DNA of 32,821 bases from an uncultured Blautia sp. (GCA_900551075.1 URVB01000044.1:1-32821), one strand, 5' to 3'. Shown: positions 16,217-25,392, counted from the first letter of the stretch. Notes: generated by a model not told the origin, from the sequence alone. Numbers and translations are program-made.

Positions 16217-17500
16217 TTACTGCACAATTTTATTGTTATAAGCTTCCTGGAGATATGCTGTACACTCTGCAACTGCACTGCCAGGATTCATAATCAATTT
16301 GGTCATTCCTACACCAAGATCATCCCACATACCTGAAGGTAAATATTCACGGTCAAAAAGTGGTACATACTCAATGTCTCCTTCATATGCAGCCTGGGTC
16401 TCACGGAATGCCTGTGTTATATATGCATCTTCATTAGATACGTCTTTCAATCCAGGAATATCTCCGCTAGCTGTTGCAATCTTTTCACAAACTTCTACAG
16501 AGGAAAGAAATTCCAGGAATGTAAGACATTCTTCTTCATATTCAGAATCCTTCCACATACCAATACAGGTACCTTCTCCCATGCTCAAAAAAGAATTATC
16601 ATCATCATTCACACCCGGACAAGCTAAATATCCAAGGTTTGCATCCGGATTATAAGTACGTGCAAACAAAATATTATTACCTCCGCCAAACACCATTGCG
16701 CATTCTCCGCTTGCCAGAGCCTGACATGCTGCATCATTGTCAGATGTCAGAATGTCCTCATTAAAATATCCATTCTGCATCCAGCCATCTACCAGTTCCG
16801 CAATTGGAGTCCAATATGTATCAAAATCAAAAGTACCATCCATTAATGCTGCTGTCTGATTATCCTCTACACATTCCAGGGTAAGATATGCCGGTGGAAT
16901 ACTTTCACACAGCTGTGCAATAGTTGAGCTATCTTTATTTCCACAGAAAACCGGTATTTTTCCTGTTGCTTTGATTTTCTCACAAGCAGCATTAAAATCA
17001 TCCCATGTACGAATACTATAGGCATCTACACCAGCTTCTTCGAACACAGCTTTGTTATAAGTAATTGTGTTAATACCTACAGTAAGCGGAAGGCAATAAA
17101 TATTTTCTTCCTGATCTGAAATAACAGGAAGAATTGATTCATCTGCACGTTCATACCAATTCTGATCATTTAAAGTACGCAGATACTCGCTATATCTTGC
17201 CACACTCCATCCATGAGTTTCCCAAATATCCGGAAGATCTCCCGAAGCCATTCTGGTTTTCATAACAGTCTCATAATCACTTCCTGGAGTTACCAGTTCA
17301 ATTTCAATTCCGGTTTTGGCAGTAAATTCATCAATCAGTTCTTCATACACCGGAATCTTTTCAGAAGTGGCAGTAGTTTCCCATTCTAATACTACACCTG
17401 TAGATTCTACGGCTTCTTCTGCAAAAACACTTGTGCTGCATGCAAGAATGCCTAACATTACCGAGCTGGCAAACATGCGGCTAATTACTTTTTTCTTCAT
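16217..17500 (-). CDS. Extracellular sugar-binding protein of the ABC importer (family 1)
   Basis: 427 residues. The N-terminus MKKKVISRMFASSVMLGILA is a signal peptide. The sequence LACSTSVFAEE allows either lipoprotein processing at the Cys or ordinary cleavage after VFA, and the sequence does not settle which. The mature part has the family-1 features PVYEELIDEFTAKTGIEIEL, a GDLPDIW loop and FLEFLSSVEVCEKI. It captures oligosaccharide outside the membrane and delivers it to the two permeases. The ATG at 17500 follows AAAGGAAG. It is the first gene of the leftward operon, divergent from the sensor kinase that probably controls it. Confidence 0.9.
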   Translation of the reverse strand: MKKKVISRMFASSVMLGILACSTSVFAEEAVESTGVVLEWETTATSEKIPVYEELIDEFTAKTGIEIELVTPGSDYETVMKTRMASGDLPDIWETHGWSVARYSEYLRTLNDQNWYERADESILPVISDQEENIYCLPLTVGINTITYNKAVFEEAGVDAYSIRTWDDFNAACEKIKATGKIPVFCGNKDSSTIAQLCESIPPAYLTLECVEDNQTAALMDGTFDFDTYWTPIAELVDGWMQNGYFNEDILTSDNDAACQALASGECAMVFGGGNNILFARTYNPDANLGYLACPGVNDDDNSFLSMGEGTCIGMWKDSEYEEECLTFLEFLSSVEVCEKIATASGDIPGLKDVSNEDAYITQAFRETQAAYEGDIEYVPLFDREYLPSGMWDDLGVGMTKLIMNPGSAVAECTAYLQEAYNNKIVQ

Positions 17501-17587
17501 AACAAAATCTTCCTTTCTGTGAATCTATTTCTGCTTTTGCATCATACTTTCTTAACTTTTAATGAGTTGTATTAAATCCTGATTTTT

Positions 17588-17623
17588 CTGTGGCCACAGT
17601 TCCGTTTCGGTATGTGTATTATA
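17588..17623 (-). promoter_or_regulatory. -10 box and palindromic operator candidate before the sugar-binding protein
   Basis: TATAAT on the minus strand (17623-17618) has no good -35 box at 17 nt, which suits activator dependence. Downstream of the expected start, at about +12 to +23, is the perfect 12-bp palindrome CTGTGGCCACAG (17588-17599). The factor is unknown; a LacI-type repressor or a YesN-type regulator are both possible. Confidence 0.45.
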
Positions 17624-17702
17624 ACATCGTCAAATTTGTTGAAAAAGTATGTTTTTTTTAGGTCATAGTACTTTTTCTTGTCATTTCTCATCAAATTATA
17701 TT

Positions 17703-17731
17703 TTGACTTTGTAATTGCCCATTGTTATAAT
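17703..17731 (+). promoter_or_regulatory. Promoter of the sensor kinase operon
   Basis: TTGACT (17703-17708), 17-nt spacer, TATAAT (17726-17731). A close match to the housekeeping consensus, about 45 nt before the AAGGAGG of the kinase gene. Confidence 0.65.
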
Positions 17732-17782
17732 ATTCATCAAAAGAAGATAATTCATATACTAAGAGCATAAGGAGGAACACTT

Positions 17783-19549
17783 ATGAACGCGCCCAAACAT
17801 TTTCGTTCAAATTCTGTCTCTTTAATGAAGGAACAATTTTGTACCTTTCTTATTTCCTTCATTCTTCCATCTTTTCTCTTAATGATTGTTTTATTTTCTT
17901 TTTTTATTAACCAATCGTTTAAAGCACGTGTACAGGAACAACAAAATACTTTAAAAATTCTTTCTTCTCACCTGACATCTGCGATAAATTCTGATCTGCA
18001 AATGTCGTTAGCGTATCTATTTAATAACGATATCAACTATTTCTATAACTTTTTGAGTCGTACTGAAATAGAAGATGATTTAATTACCTATAACCAAAGA
18101 CTCTATCCATACAAAAAAGCAGTCAGTAATCATGTTACTCTACAAAATGAAAATATTATTGGTTTTGGATTTTATCCCTGTAATCATAACAGCGGACTAT
18201 ATTTTTATATCCCTAAATACAAAGATATCGAAATTCATGAAGTGCCTGCTTTGTCTGCATATGATTGGTATCAACCCTTACAGGAAAGAAGCACAAGCGT
18301 TATCTTTACATTAAAAGATGATGATTTAGAAAATCACACACTTTCAATCATTCGCGCATCCAAAAACGTTGATACAAAAAAAACAACAGGGTATATAGTG
18401 GTAGATGTTTCTATGAATTTTCTTTATAGCCTACTGGATACTCTTTATATTAGTCCAAACTCAGGTATTGTTTTATTTTCTCCTTCTGGGGAATTCCTAT
18501 TTTCAACTAATGAATCATTTTATGATCTAACCGATAAATTTATTATAAACGAAAATAAAATTGTATTATCCGGAAACGCTTACGATATTCAGCATTTACA
18601 GGATAATTCCCAGGGATTTACCTTTTGTTTTCTTTCTTCACGTTTTGACCTGTACAGAGAATATTTGGGGGCTTTTTTACTGGTATTATTTTTTTACATC
18701 ATAATGGTATCTATTGCCGTATTTACTTTCCGTTATAATTCCAGAAAAATCACTGCTTCTGTAACTTCTATTCTGGATACAATGAAACAATACAACGGCG
18801 GACAAACTGATTCCCTATGCGACACTGATTCCTGCAGCATTACTGAATTTCGCGTCGTTTCAGAAAATTTAAATTATATGATTCAAAAAATAAATCTGCA
18901 TATTGCCAATGAATATAAATTAAAAATAGAACAGCAAATCGCAGAATATCAGGCATTACAAGCTGAGGTAGATCCACACTTTCTTTATAACACTTTAAGC
19001 TTGTTTATATCATTAAACAGAATCGGGGCTAAAATAGAACTTGAAACAGCTATCTTTAGTCTTTCCAGACTATTTCGCTATACATGCGGAAATGCCACAC
19101 ATACTACAATTGGAAACGAATTTTCTTTCATCAAAGATTATTTATATTTACAAAAGATTCGTTTTGATGAACGCTTGGAATTTGATCTATACATAGAACC
19201 GGAACTGGAAAATTTCAGGATTCCCAAATTACTAATCCAACCCCTTGTTGAGAATGCCATTATTCATTCTCTTGAACCATCTTCACTTACTGTAAACATC
19301 AATCTGTCCGCTATTACTGTTAAAAACAAAAATGGCTTTAATTTTACTATTATTTCTGTTATAAATACCGGGCTTCCATTTATTGCTGAACATGTTTCTC
19401 CCAAACGTGTAGGAATACAAAACGTTAAAAACAGATTAGAAATATTTAATCCAAATTCTTTTCTCTGCATTGAAGGAGGTTCTGATAAACCAACCAAGTG
19501 TTATATTATTATCCCACTCGAATCAAATGAGGTGTATGACTTATGTTAA
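17783..19549 (+). CDS. YesM-type sensor histidine kinase
   Basis: 588 residues. A membrane segment lies near 22-43, then an extracellular sensor region (about 45-290), a second membrane segment near 295-316 and a HAMP-like linker. The kinase part has EYQALQAEVDPHFLYNTLSL, whose His399 is the phosphorylation site of the LytS/YesM class. The ATP-binding N box is LLIQPLVENAIIHSLEP (Asn491) and a G box is VGIQNVKNRL near 543. It senses an extracellular signal, probably the sugar or its loaded binding protein, and phosphorylates the adjacent regulator. The regulator's start overlaps its stop (ATGTTAA). ATG at 17783 has AAGGAGG 7 nt before it. Confidence 0.9.
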   Translation: MNAPKHFRSNSVSLMKEQFCTFLISFILPSFLLMIVLFSFFINQSFKARVQEQQNTLKILSSHLTSAINSDLQMSLAYLFNNDINYFYNFLSRTEIEDDLITYNQRLYPYKKAVSNHVTLQNENIIGFGFYPCNHNSGLYFYIPKYKDIEIHEVPALSAYDWYQPLQERSTSVIFTLKDDDLENHTLSIIRASKNVDTKKTTGYIVVDVSMNFLYSLLDTLYISPNSGIVLFSPSGEFLFSTNESFYDLTDKFIINENKIVLSGNAYDIQHLQDNSQGFTFCFLSSRFDLYREYLGAFLLVLFFYIIMVSIAVFTFRYNSRKITASVTSILDTMKQYNGGQTDSLCDTDSCSITEFRVVSENLNYMIQKINLHIANEYKLKIEQQIAEYQALQAEVDPHFLYNTLSLFISLNRIGAKIELETAIFSLSRLFRYTCGNATHTTIGNEFSFIKDYLYLQKIRFDERLEFDLYIEPELENFRIPKLLIQPLVENAIIHSLEPSSLTVNINLSAITVKNKNGFNFTIISVINTGLPFIAEHVSPKRVGIQNVKNRLEIFNPNSFLCIEGGSDKPTKCYIIIPLESNEVYDLC

Positions 19550-21003
19550 TTTTACTAGCTGACGATGAACGGCTTATACGACTCGGATTACAGTCCATGA
19601 TCGAAGAATTATATCCACGGAAGCACGCCTTTATTCATGCACGTAATGGAAATGAAATTGTTAATATTCTAAAAAAACAAACTCCTGATCTCGCTTTTCT
19701 GGATATAAAAATGCCTTTAATGAATGGGCTTGAAGCTCTCAAAATTTGCAAAGAGCTTTCAACTTCAACCATATGGGTTATTTTATCCGGATATGCTAAT
19801 TTTGAATATGCAAGAGAAGCCTTGACACTTTCCACTTTTGATTACCTTCTCAAACCAGTAGAAATGACCACGCTGGCACAGCTTTTTGAGCGTATTGAGA
19901 TGCGCAGAAAAATGAATAAACAACAAATTAATACACAGTTTTCACACGACGTTATCCGTTCTTTCAATATTGCTGACCAGTTTTCCCCTTTAGAAACTGA
20001 TTTTCAACCTCAGGCAGTTTCTGATTACATTTTATATCAGTTTTATATTGATTATCATAATCAGACAATGCAAAAAAGAATCAAGCAAAAATTATGCGAT
20101 AATTTAGCATCCTATTGCAACAACAGTATTTCTATTGTAAGTCATTGCCTGTTCTTTAATACTGATGGAAATCTCTGTCTAATTTGCGATATTCCAGATG
20201 CTTCCTGGTTAACACATTTTATACGGATGCAGGCAAAAGAACTTCCTGATAATGCATTTTCTGTTTTCTGGGGAAATCGTAAAACCATTCGGGACATTTA
20301 CGAAGTAAGTCAGCGCATTTCCCGAATTGCCAATATACGTCTTGTTTATAATTGCAGCGATCCCGTTTTTATTAAAAACGCAGAATCTCTTGCCGCACTT
20401 TCTTCTCTGTTATCTTTTTCCAGAGAATTAATTTCGGCTTTAAACTATTATATAATCCAGAATAAAGTTATGTTCCATCAGAAAATTTCTGATTTACAAC
20501 AACGTACTGACTTCGCACACACTTTTTCAATAGTTGATACTTCTGTTCTCGGAAATTACTTATCCGGTATTTTTGACTATCCGATTTGCATCAGAACATT
20601 CGATGAATTAATTGATTTATTGTTATCATGCGAAAAACATTTAAAACCATATACTTCTTCCTCCACAATAGCTGACATTACACAAATACAAAATTATGTC
20701 CGGCAAAACTTTGCCAAGGATGTAAGCATATCCTATGTCAGTGAACTGTTTAATCTTTCTTCCTCTTATTTAAGCAAACTTTTTCATGAGAAAACAGGGC
20801 AGAAATATATTGACTTTGTTACTCAAGTACGAATGGAAGAAGCAAAAAAAATATTGCTCCATACCCCCACCGTTTCTGTAAAGCAAGCTGCTGAACTTGT
20901 TGGTTACTCAAGTGTTCGGCATTTTTCAAAAAACTTCCAGAAATACACAGGGATACTTCCTTCTAATTATTGCAGCAATCTCTCCGATTTGAGCCAAAAA
21001 TGA
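19543..21003 (+). CDS. YesN-type response regulator, AraC family
   Basis: 486 residues. The receiver domain (1-115) has the acidic pair Asp7/Asp8, the phosphoacceptor Asp54 in LAFLDIKMP, Ser82 and Lys104 in YLLKP. A linker region of about 250 residues of the YesN kind follows. The C-terminal ~100 residues form an AraC double helix-turn-helix: DVSISYVSELFNLSSSYLSK then VKQAAELVGYSSVRHFSKNF. It is a cytoplasmic DNA-binding activator, expected to switch on the divergent transporter operon and the downstream genes. Confidence 0.9.
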   Translation: MLILLADDERLIRLGLQSMIEELYPRKHAFIHARNGNEIVNILKKQTPDLAFLDIKMPLMNGLEALKICKELSTSTIWVILSGYANFEYAREALTLSTFDYLLKPVEMTTLAQLFERIEMRRKMNKQQINTQFSHDVIRSFNIADQFSPLETDFQPQAVSDYILYQFYIDYHNQTMQKRIKQKLCDNLASYCNNSISIVSHCLFFNTDGNLCLICDIPDASWLTHFIRMQAKELPDNAFSVFWGNRKTIRDIYEVSQRISRIANIRLVYNCSDPVFIKNAESLAALSSLLSFSRELISALNYYIIQNKVMFHQKISDLQQRTDFAHTFSIVDTSVLGNYLSGIFDYPICIRTFDELIDLLLSCEKHLKPYTSSSTIADITQIQNYVRQNFAKDVSISYVSELFNLSSSYLSKLFHEKTGQKYIDFVTQVRMEEAKKILLHTPTVSVKQAAELVGYSSVRHFSKNFQKYTGILPSNYCSNLSDLSQK

Positions 21004-21156
21004 CTCCATGAATAAATATTATTTTTTCATTGTCAACTATTTTCAATTAAAAACTGATTTTTATTAATATTTGCCTGGATACACGGTAAATACGGCCATA
21101 GTTACTGTTTTAGGCATATAAAATAAATTCACTTTTTATGCAAAGGAGATTGACCT

Positions 21157-21340
21157 ATGAAATATGGATATTTTGATGACATCAAACGTGAATACATCAT
21201 TACTACCCCTAAAACACCACTTCCATGGAAGAAATTTCCTCCTACCCTCCAGGATACAAAAAAATGCAGGTATATTTTGTCATAATAATCCATGGGTATC
21301 TATTGCAGAAACAGTCTGTTGTATTACTTATTTCATTATG
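21157..21340 (+). pseudogene. Remnant of a GH94 cellobiose-phosphorylase-type gene
   Basis: A good start (AAAGGAG, 8 nt, ATG 21157) opens MKYGYFDDIKREY...TPLPW, the hallmark N-terminus of GH94 phosphorylases. After residue 24 the sequence jumps to YPPGYKK (frame 3, near 21240) and at once to NAGIFCHNNPWVSIAETV (frame 2, 21266-21319), a motif from the far C-terminal part of the enzyme. About 600 or more residues are deleted and three frames are needed, so it is dead. It would have phosphorolysed a beta-glucosyl disaccharide. The start and ribosome site survive and give a 42-residue peptide. Confidence 0.75.
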
Positions 21341-21390
21341 CTGGAAATCTTTTGAACGAATTGAAAACTAATAAAAAAGGACTATAAAAT

Positions 21391-22497
21391 ATGAAAAAAA
21401 TAGAAATAAAAGATTGCATGCATCATTTGGAAATGCTTGGCAGAACCTATGAAACAGAAAATGGGCTATTATATTTTAATTGGACATGCTCAGGAATACG
21501 TTTTGATTTCGAAGGAAGTATTTTAAGTATCAGACTTAAAGCACAACCTAGTGCAGAACGCGATATGGATCCATCTACCGGACAGTTTCATGATCGATTG
21601 TCACATCCCTGGATTGCTGTTTTTCTCGATGATTTGGAAAATCCATACCAGTATTTTGAATTACAAAAAGAAAATCACATATACTTATTATTTCAGTCGG
21701 AAACTGTCGAAAAACACACCATTACCATTCGAAAAATGACAGAAAATCAAAAAGGAAGAGTGGGTATTGTAGAGTTTTTGACAGATGGTATAATTTCTGC
21801 ATCGAAAAAGTGTGAAAAAAAACTGAAGCTGGAATTTATAGGGGATTCAATTACATGCGGCTATGGAAATATGATAAATGACGGAAACAGCCTATATTAC
21901 TCAAAGGATCAAAATGGCTGGATGTCCTATGCTGCAATTGCTGCGCGAAAACTGGGCGCGGATTTCAGCTTAGTCTCTTATTCCGGTATAACTGCTACAG
22001 AGGGACTGAACAGCAGCAAGTATGAAATACCTCCCATGGAGTATTTTTATCCATACTGTGACCGCCTTCAGGACAAAATAGAAGGTTTTGCAGAGACACC
22101 CCGACAATGGGATTTTAACAGTTTTCAGCCGGATATTATTATATTGAATCTGGGTACAAATGATGCAACAGTAATTGAACTAAATGAAGATATACAGGCA
22201 GGAATTGCAAAGTTTGAAATAAATTATTATAGATTGTTAAAAATGATACGTGAATACAATGGCAAAAATCCATGGATTATTTGTTCTCTCGGAAGTATGG
22301 ACTATTTTCTTTTTGATAATATCAAAAAAGTGGTGGAGAAGTATTCAAATGAAAATCAGGATAATCGGATAAGCTGTTTCAAATTCAGCAAAATACGTTT
22401 TACTGACGGATTAGGTGCATGCCGCCATCCATATGTCACAACCCAAATCCGTATGGGAGAGGAACTTGTAGAATATATCAGGAATCTTCCATATTGA
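21391..22497 (+). CDS. CE2-type SGNH carbohydrate esterase
   Basis: 368 residues in two parts. An N-terminal beta-sandwich covers ~1-135. An SGNH hydrolase domain has block I EFIGDSITCGYG (nucleophile Ser153), a Gly near VSYSGITATEG, block III LNLGTNDA (Asn257) and block V GLGACRHPYVTTQ (His346). This is the layout of carbohydrate esterase family 2, which removes acetyl groups from xylo-, gluco- or manno-oligosaccharides. There is no signal peptide, so it deacetylates imported sugars. ATG at 21391 has AAAGGA 9 nt upstream. It follows the GH94 wreck and is the last gene of the rightward set. Confidence 0.82.
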   Translation: MKKIEIKDCMHHLEMLGRTYETENGLLYFNWTCSGIRFDFEGSILSIRLKAQPSAERDMDPSTGQFHDRLSHPWIAVFLDDLENPYQYFELQKENHIYLLFQSETVEKHTITIRKMTENQKGRVGIVEFLTDGIISASKKCEKKLKLEFIGDSITCGYGNMINDGNSLYYSKDQNGWMSYAAIAARKLGADFSLVSYSGITATEGLNSSKYEIPPMEYFYPYCDRLQDKIEGFAETPRQWDFNSFQPDIIILNLGTNDATVIELNEDIQAGIAKFEINYYRLLKMIREYNGKNPWIICSLGSMDYFLFDNIKKVVEKYSNENQDNRISCFKFSKIRFTDGLGACRHPYVTTQIRMGEELVEYIRNLPY

Positions 22498-22501
22498 TTA
22501 T

Positions 22502-22550
22502 AAAAGGGACATATCACAATTAGTAAATCATTGTGATATGCTCCCTTTTT
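22502..22550 (+). terminator. Terminator after the esterase gene
   Basis: AAAAGGGA-C-ATATCACAAT pairs with ATTGTGATAT-GC-TCCCTTTT around a 9-nt loop and runs into TTTTTG. It begins a few bases after the stop codon and ends the rightward operon. Confidence 0.85.
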
Positions 22551-22641
22551 GTTTCTCCTATTTTGTCAGTAATCCTGTTTATTTTCTTGCACGCTCTGCC
22601 AAAGCAGAATCTGACAATTCAGGGTCTATCCGCCCCATAAT

Positions 22642-22691
22642 AAAAAAAGAGCCAGCCGGATATGATATCACTCCATACCGATGACTCTTTT
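22642..22691 (-). terminator. Terminator after the SH3-domain protein gene
   Basis: Read leftward, AAAAGAGTCATCGG...CCGGCTGGCTCTTTT forms a long imperfect stem with a T7 run. It faces the esterase terminator, so the two transcripts are separated. Confidence 0.75.
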
Positions 22692-22709
22692 GTCTTCCCT
22701 TTATTCTTC

Positions 22710-23432
22710 TCAGTCCGTTACTTCAAAAGGATTATCCTTCGCCAGTTCCTCATCTTCGCAATCCATGCGCTCGACAACCTTTAATAAACGCTCGTACTCT
22801 CTAACCTGAGCAGAATCACTTGTATCAAACTGTACATCCGTCGGATAGACAGCCACAAACTTCTTCTCATTGCTTAATCCCGCAACAGACCAGTCCGGAA
22901 ATTCACCGTACGCATCATCGCCCCAGTCATAAGCTTTGAGCGTAACCACATGTCCGCCATAGCCAGCCTCCTTTGCAGGCGTATAATAAATGCCAATGGT
23001 TACATGATCCACGACCTCATACTCCCAGGCAATATCTCCCGGAAGATACAGACTGAAATGGTCCGTTTCCAAATAGGAAGCTCCCTCGCTTGCACGCGTC
23101 CTGATTCCACTTGCTATGTTATAGGAGTCAGAACCCCTGACCAGATAATTTTTATTAACATAACCTTCTTTTCCTGATTCAGAATATCCAAAAACATACG
23201 TAGCATCATAGCTACTCATAACGTAAAAAATATCTCCGGTATACAGCTTCTCTAATTCGTTAGATGAATCATAAGCTGGTTCCGAACGCAGAGCCAGATA
23301 TCCGTTTTCTACTTTTCCCGTATAAGCGCCCGCCGCTTTTGTTTCCGCCATAACCGGAAAAGCAAAAACGGTTACAAGCAGACTGAATACGATAAAGAAA
23401 GAGGCCAGCCGTTTCCTGGAAGTTTTTATCAT
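22710..23432 (-). CDS. Secreted protein with bacterial SH3 domain
   Basis: 240 residues. A signal peptide MIKTSRKRLASFFIVFSLLV...VMA is followed by an SH3b domain (about 35-100): GYLALRSEPAYDSSNELEKL, then GDIFYVMSS and GKEGYVNKNYL. The rest (105-240) is an acidic beta-rich region, including WEYEVVDHVTIGIYYTPA and YGGHVVTLKAYDWGDD, that I do not recognise. SH3b domains commonly bind cell-wall peptides, so an envelope location is likely but its job is not known. ATG at 23432 follows AAGGAGG. It is separated from the DUF975 gene by about 100 bp and ends at its own terminator. Confidence 0.75.
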   Translation of the reverse strand: MIKTSRKRLASFFIVFSLLVTVFAFPVMAETKAAGAYTGKVENGYLALRSEPAYDSSNELEKLYTGDIFYVMSSYDATYVFGYSESGKEGYVNKNYLVRGSDSYNIASGIRTRASEGASYLETDHFSLYLPGDIAWEYEVVDHVTIGIYYTPAKEAGYGGHVVTLKAYDWGDDAYGEFPDWSVAGLSNEKKFVAVYPTDVQFDTSDSAQVREYERLLKVVERMDCEDEELAKDNPFEVTD

Positions 23433-23536
23433 AGTTCCTTTCCCTCCTTATAAAATGTATCTTCCTATGCCTTCTGTAAATTTTTAGAATCGATATAACG
23501 TGGCGGTGCCTGCCAGTTATCGTCTATAGCTTTTGT

Positions 23537-24349
23537 TTAAAATTCATCATAACTCCGGTGTGCGGGTTCTATATAAATTTGTCCGCCGCCACCGGACAGT
23601 ATATTATAAAGCTCCGCTTTCGTAGCGTTCATATACGGATTAACATAGAACAGCCCCACAATGCCGCAGGTAATCGAGGACAGGAGCATCCACGGCAGAA
23701 AAGATAAATCCAATACAAATGCATTCCACTTCTGCCCGTACATGGCCTCTTTGCTGAGGGCAAATGCCTCTTCCCTGGTAATATCCGGATATTCCGCCAG
23801 CAAATACGGCACCATATAGTATTCATAAGATTTGACAATTCCCGGAATCACCAAAAGCAGGGACCACAGAAAAGTAAACAAGCCTCTCAAAAACATGATT
23901 TTTACCACCTTCCAGTAGCAGCCGGATTTAAATGGGAGCAGAATCCGTCCCACACCCGGGTTGGAATACAGATTTTCTATAAAAAAGCCTCTGATTCCCA
24001 CTTCCAGCACATTACTTACAAAAATGCCAAAAACAATGGCCAGTATCCCCAGCACCAGAACAATGCTCACACTCAGGAAAGCAAATGCCATTTCCCATGG
24101 GGACAGGGAGAACCTTCCCGCAATACTGCCTATCCGATCTGAAATCTCCTGTCCAAGCTGAAACTCACTGACACTTGAGCTGTACTCCTGTGCCACGGAT
24201 GACGCAGCACCCTCCCTGCCTGCGTTGCTTCCGGAGCTTGCAGTCAGAACAGTTAAGATCAGGCTCACGATCACAACCGCCCAATAATTTTTATTTATGG
24301 CATCCTTAGACCGCCATTTTAACTCCATTCGATCCCAATTCTGGTTCAT
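23537..24349 (-). CDS. DUF975 integral membrane protein
   Basis: 270 residues with about five to six membrane segments (near 20-40, 88-115, 150-172, 212-232). The family landmarks are the ending region AEYPDITREEAFALSKEAM and FYVNPYMNATKAELY. The N-terminal WRSKDAINKNYWAVVIVSLI is also typical. The function of DUF975 is unknown. It follows cobC by 42 bp with GGAGGAT before its ATG, so it may share the cobalamin transcript without any known link to that pathway. Confidence 0.82.
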   Translation of the reverse strand: MNQNWDRMELKWRSKDAINKNYWAVVIVSLILTVLTASSGSNAGREGAASSVAQEYSSSVSEFQLGQEISDRIGSIAGRFSLSPWEMAFAFLSVSIVLVLGILAIVFGIFVSNVLEVGIRGFFIENLYSNPGVGRILLPFKSGCYWKVVKIMFLRGLFTFLWSLLLVIPGIVKSYEYYMVPYLLAEYPDITREEAFALSKEAMYGQKWNAFVLDLSFLPWMLLSSITCGIVGLFYVNPYMNATKAELYNILSGGGGQIYIEPAHRSYDEF

Positions 24350-24391
24350 ACTTATCCTCCTTCTGTCTTTTGATTCTGCCCTGCCAACAGC

Positions 24392-24991
24392 TCAGCCCTC
24401 CAGAACCGCCTCGCAAAGCCTCAATTCCCTTTTGCTGCCCTGCCACAGCTTCTCATCCAACATTACCCGATATCCACCGCCGTTTTTCACATGCCATTCA
24501 TAAAACGGACGGTGCACATCCGCGTATTCCTCCATGATGTTCATAATGGTCCCGCCGTGAATCACAAGAGCCGCTCTAAATATCCCATTCCTGATGCATC
24601 CTGCCGCCGCCTTCTGAAACCCCTTGAGATTCCGCCGCCGAAACGCCTCCCTGCTCTCCCCGTTTGGAAAAGGAAGCATCCCGCCGCTTTCTATCCACTC
24701 CTGATAATCCGGATTTCCCGCAAGCTCCTGATAATTTTTATTCTCAAAGTCTCCGAAATCACACTCTGCCAATTCCTCTACGGTATGGAGACTATGATCC
24801 GGAAACAGAATCCGGGCAGTTTCCCTGCATCGTACCAGCGGACTGATATATACGGCCTGCGGTGCCGGATAAGACATATTCTGCAAAAATTCCCTTCCTT
24901 TTTCACAGAGGGGTTCGTCCGTAACACCGATATAGCGCCCGTATCTGTTTCCCTCCGTCATACCATGCCGAATCAGCCAAAACTCAAGCAT
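24392..24991 (-). CDS. cobC: Alpha-ribazole phosphatase-like histidine phosphatase (CobC)
   Basis: 199 residues of the phosphoglycerate-mutase-like family. LIRHGMTEGN holds the phosphorylated His, with VRCRETARIL, AECDFGDFENKNYQEL (acid residue) and VIHGGTIMNIM (second His) following. In this context it should remove the phosphate from alpha-ribazole-5'-phosphate or from cobalamin-5'-phosphate in lower-loop assembly. The start overlaps the end of the preceding cobU-like gene by 8 bases. General histidine phosphatases look alike, so the cob context carries the assignment. Confidence 0.82.
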   Translation of the reverse strand: MLEFWLIRHGMTEGNRYGRYIGVTDEPLCEKGREFLQNMSYPAPQAVYISPLVRCRETARILFPDHSLHTVEELAECDFGDFENKNYQELAGNPDYQEWIESGGMLPFPNGESREAFRRRNLKGFQKAAAGCIRNGIFRAALVIHGGTIMNIMEEYADVHRPFYEWHVKNGGGYRVMLDEKLWQGSKRELRLCEAVLEG

Positions 24992-25364
24992 CCTTGATCA
25001 CCATCCCAATTCCGCAGACAACGCGAACGACTCTCCGGCTGTATGCGGCCAGCTCCGTACAGACACGCCCCACAGCCTCTCTGTACGCTCTGTCAAAAGC
25101 ATCTATGGGAACGACGCCGTATCCCACCTCATCCGATACCAGAATCACCTTCGGATTCTTCCGTATCAGCTTTTGGGCAAGACCACTGACATCCCCCTTT
25201 TCTTTCAGTTCCTTGCGGATATACTCATGAAATCCCAGAACCCCCTCCGCCTGAAGGAGAGCTTCTTCATTCAAGGTTTCTCCCCTTACCCAGGCAATCT
25301 GCGGATATTTATCTTCCGCATAAAGGCTTTTCCCCTGAAAGGCCCCTCCTATCACCATTTCCAT
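24984..25364 (-). CDS. Short CobU-like cobinamide kinase paralogue
   Basis: About 126 residues against ~180 for CobU. The P-loop VIGGAFQGKS and the CobU-like C-terminal part SDEVGYGVVPIDAFDRAYRE then AVGRVCTELAAYS are kept. The middle block with the guanylylated His (RHRxxR) is missing. It may therefore keep NTP binding or kinase function without guanylyltransferase (inference). Start: the ATG at 25364 has GGAG 6 nt upstream; an ATG at 25376 is possible. Longer extensions run into cobS. It sits between cobS and cobC. Confidence 0.7.
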   Translation of the reverse strand: MEMVIGGAFQGKSLYAEDKYPQIAWVRGETLNEEALLQAEGVLGFHEYIRKELKEKGDVSGLAQKLIRKNPKVILVSDEVGYGVVPIDAFDRAYREAVGRVCTELAAYSRRVVRVVCGIGMVIKDA

Positions 25365-25392
25365 AGCTTTCTCCATTCCACTGTCACCGGCT

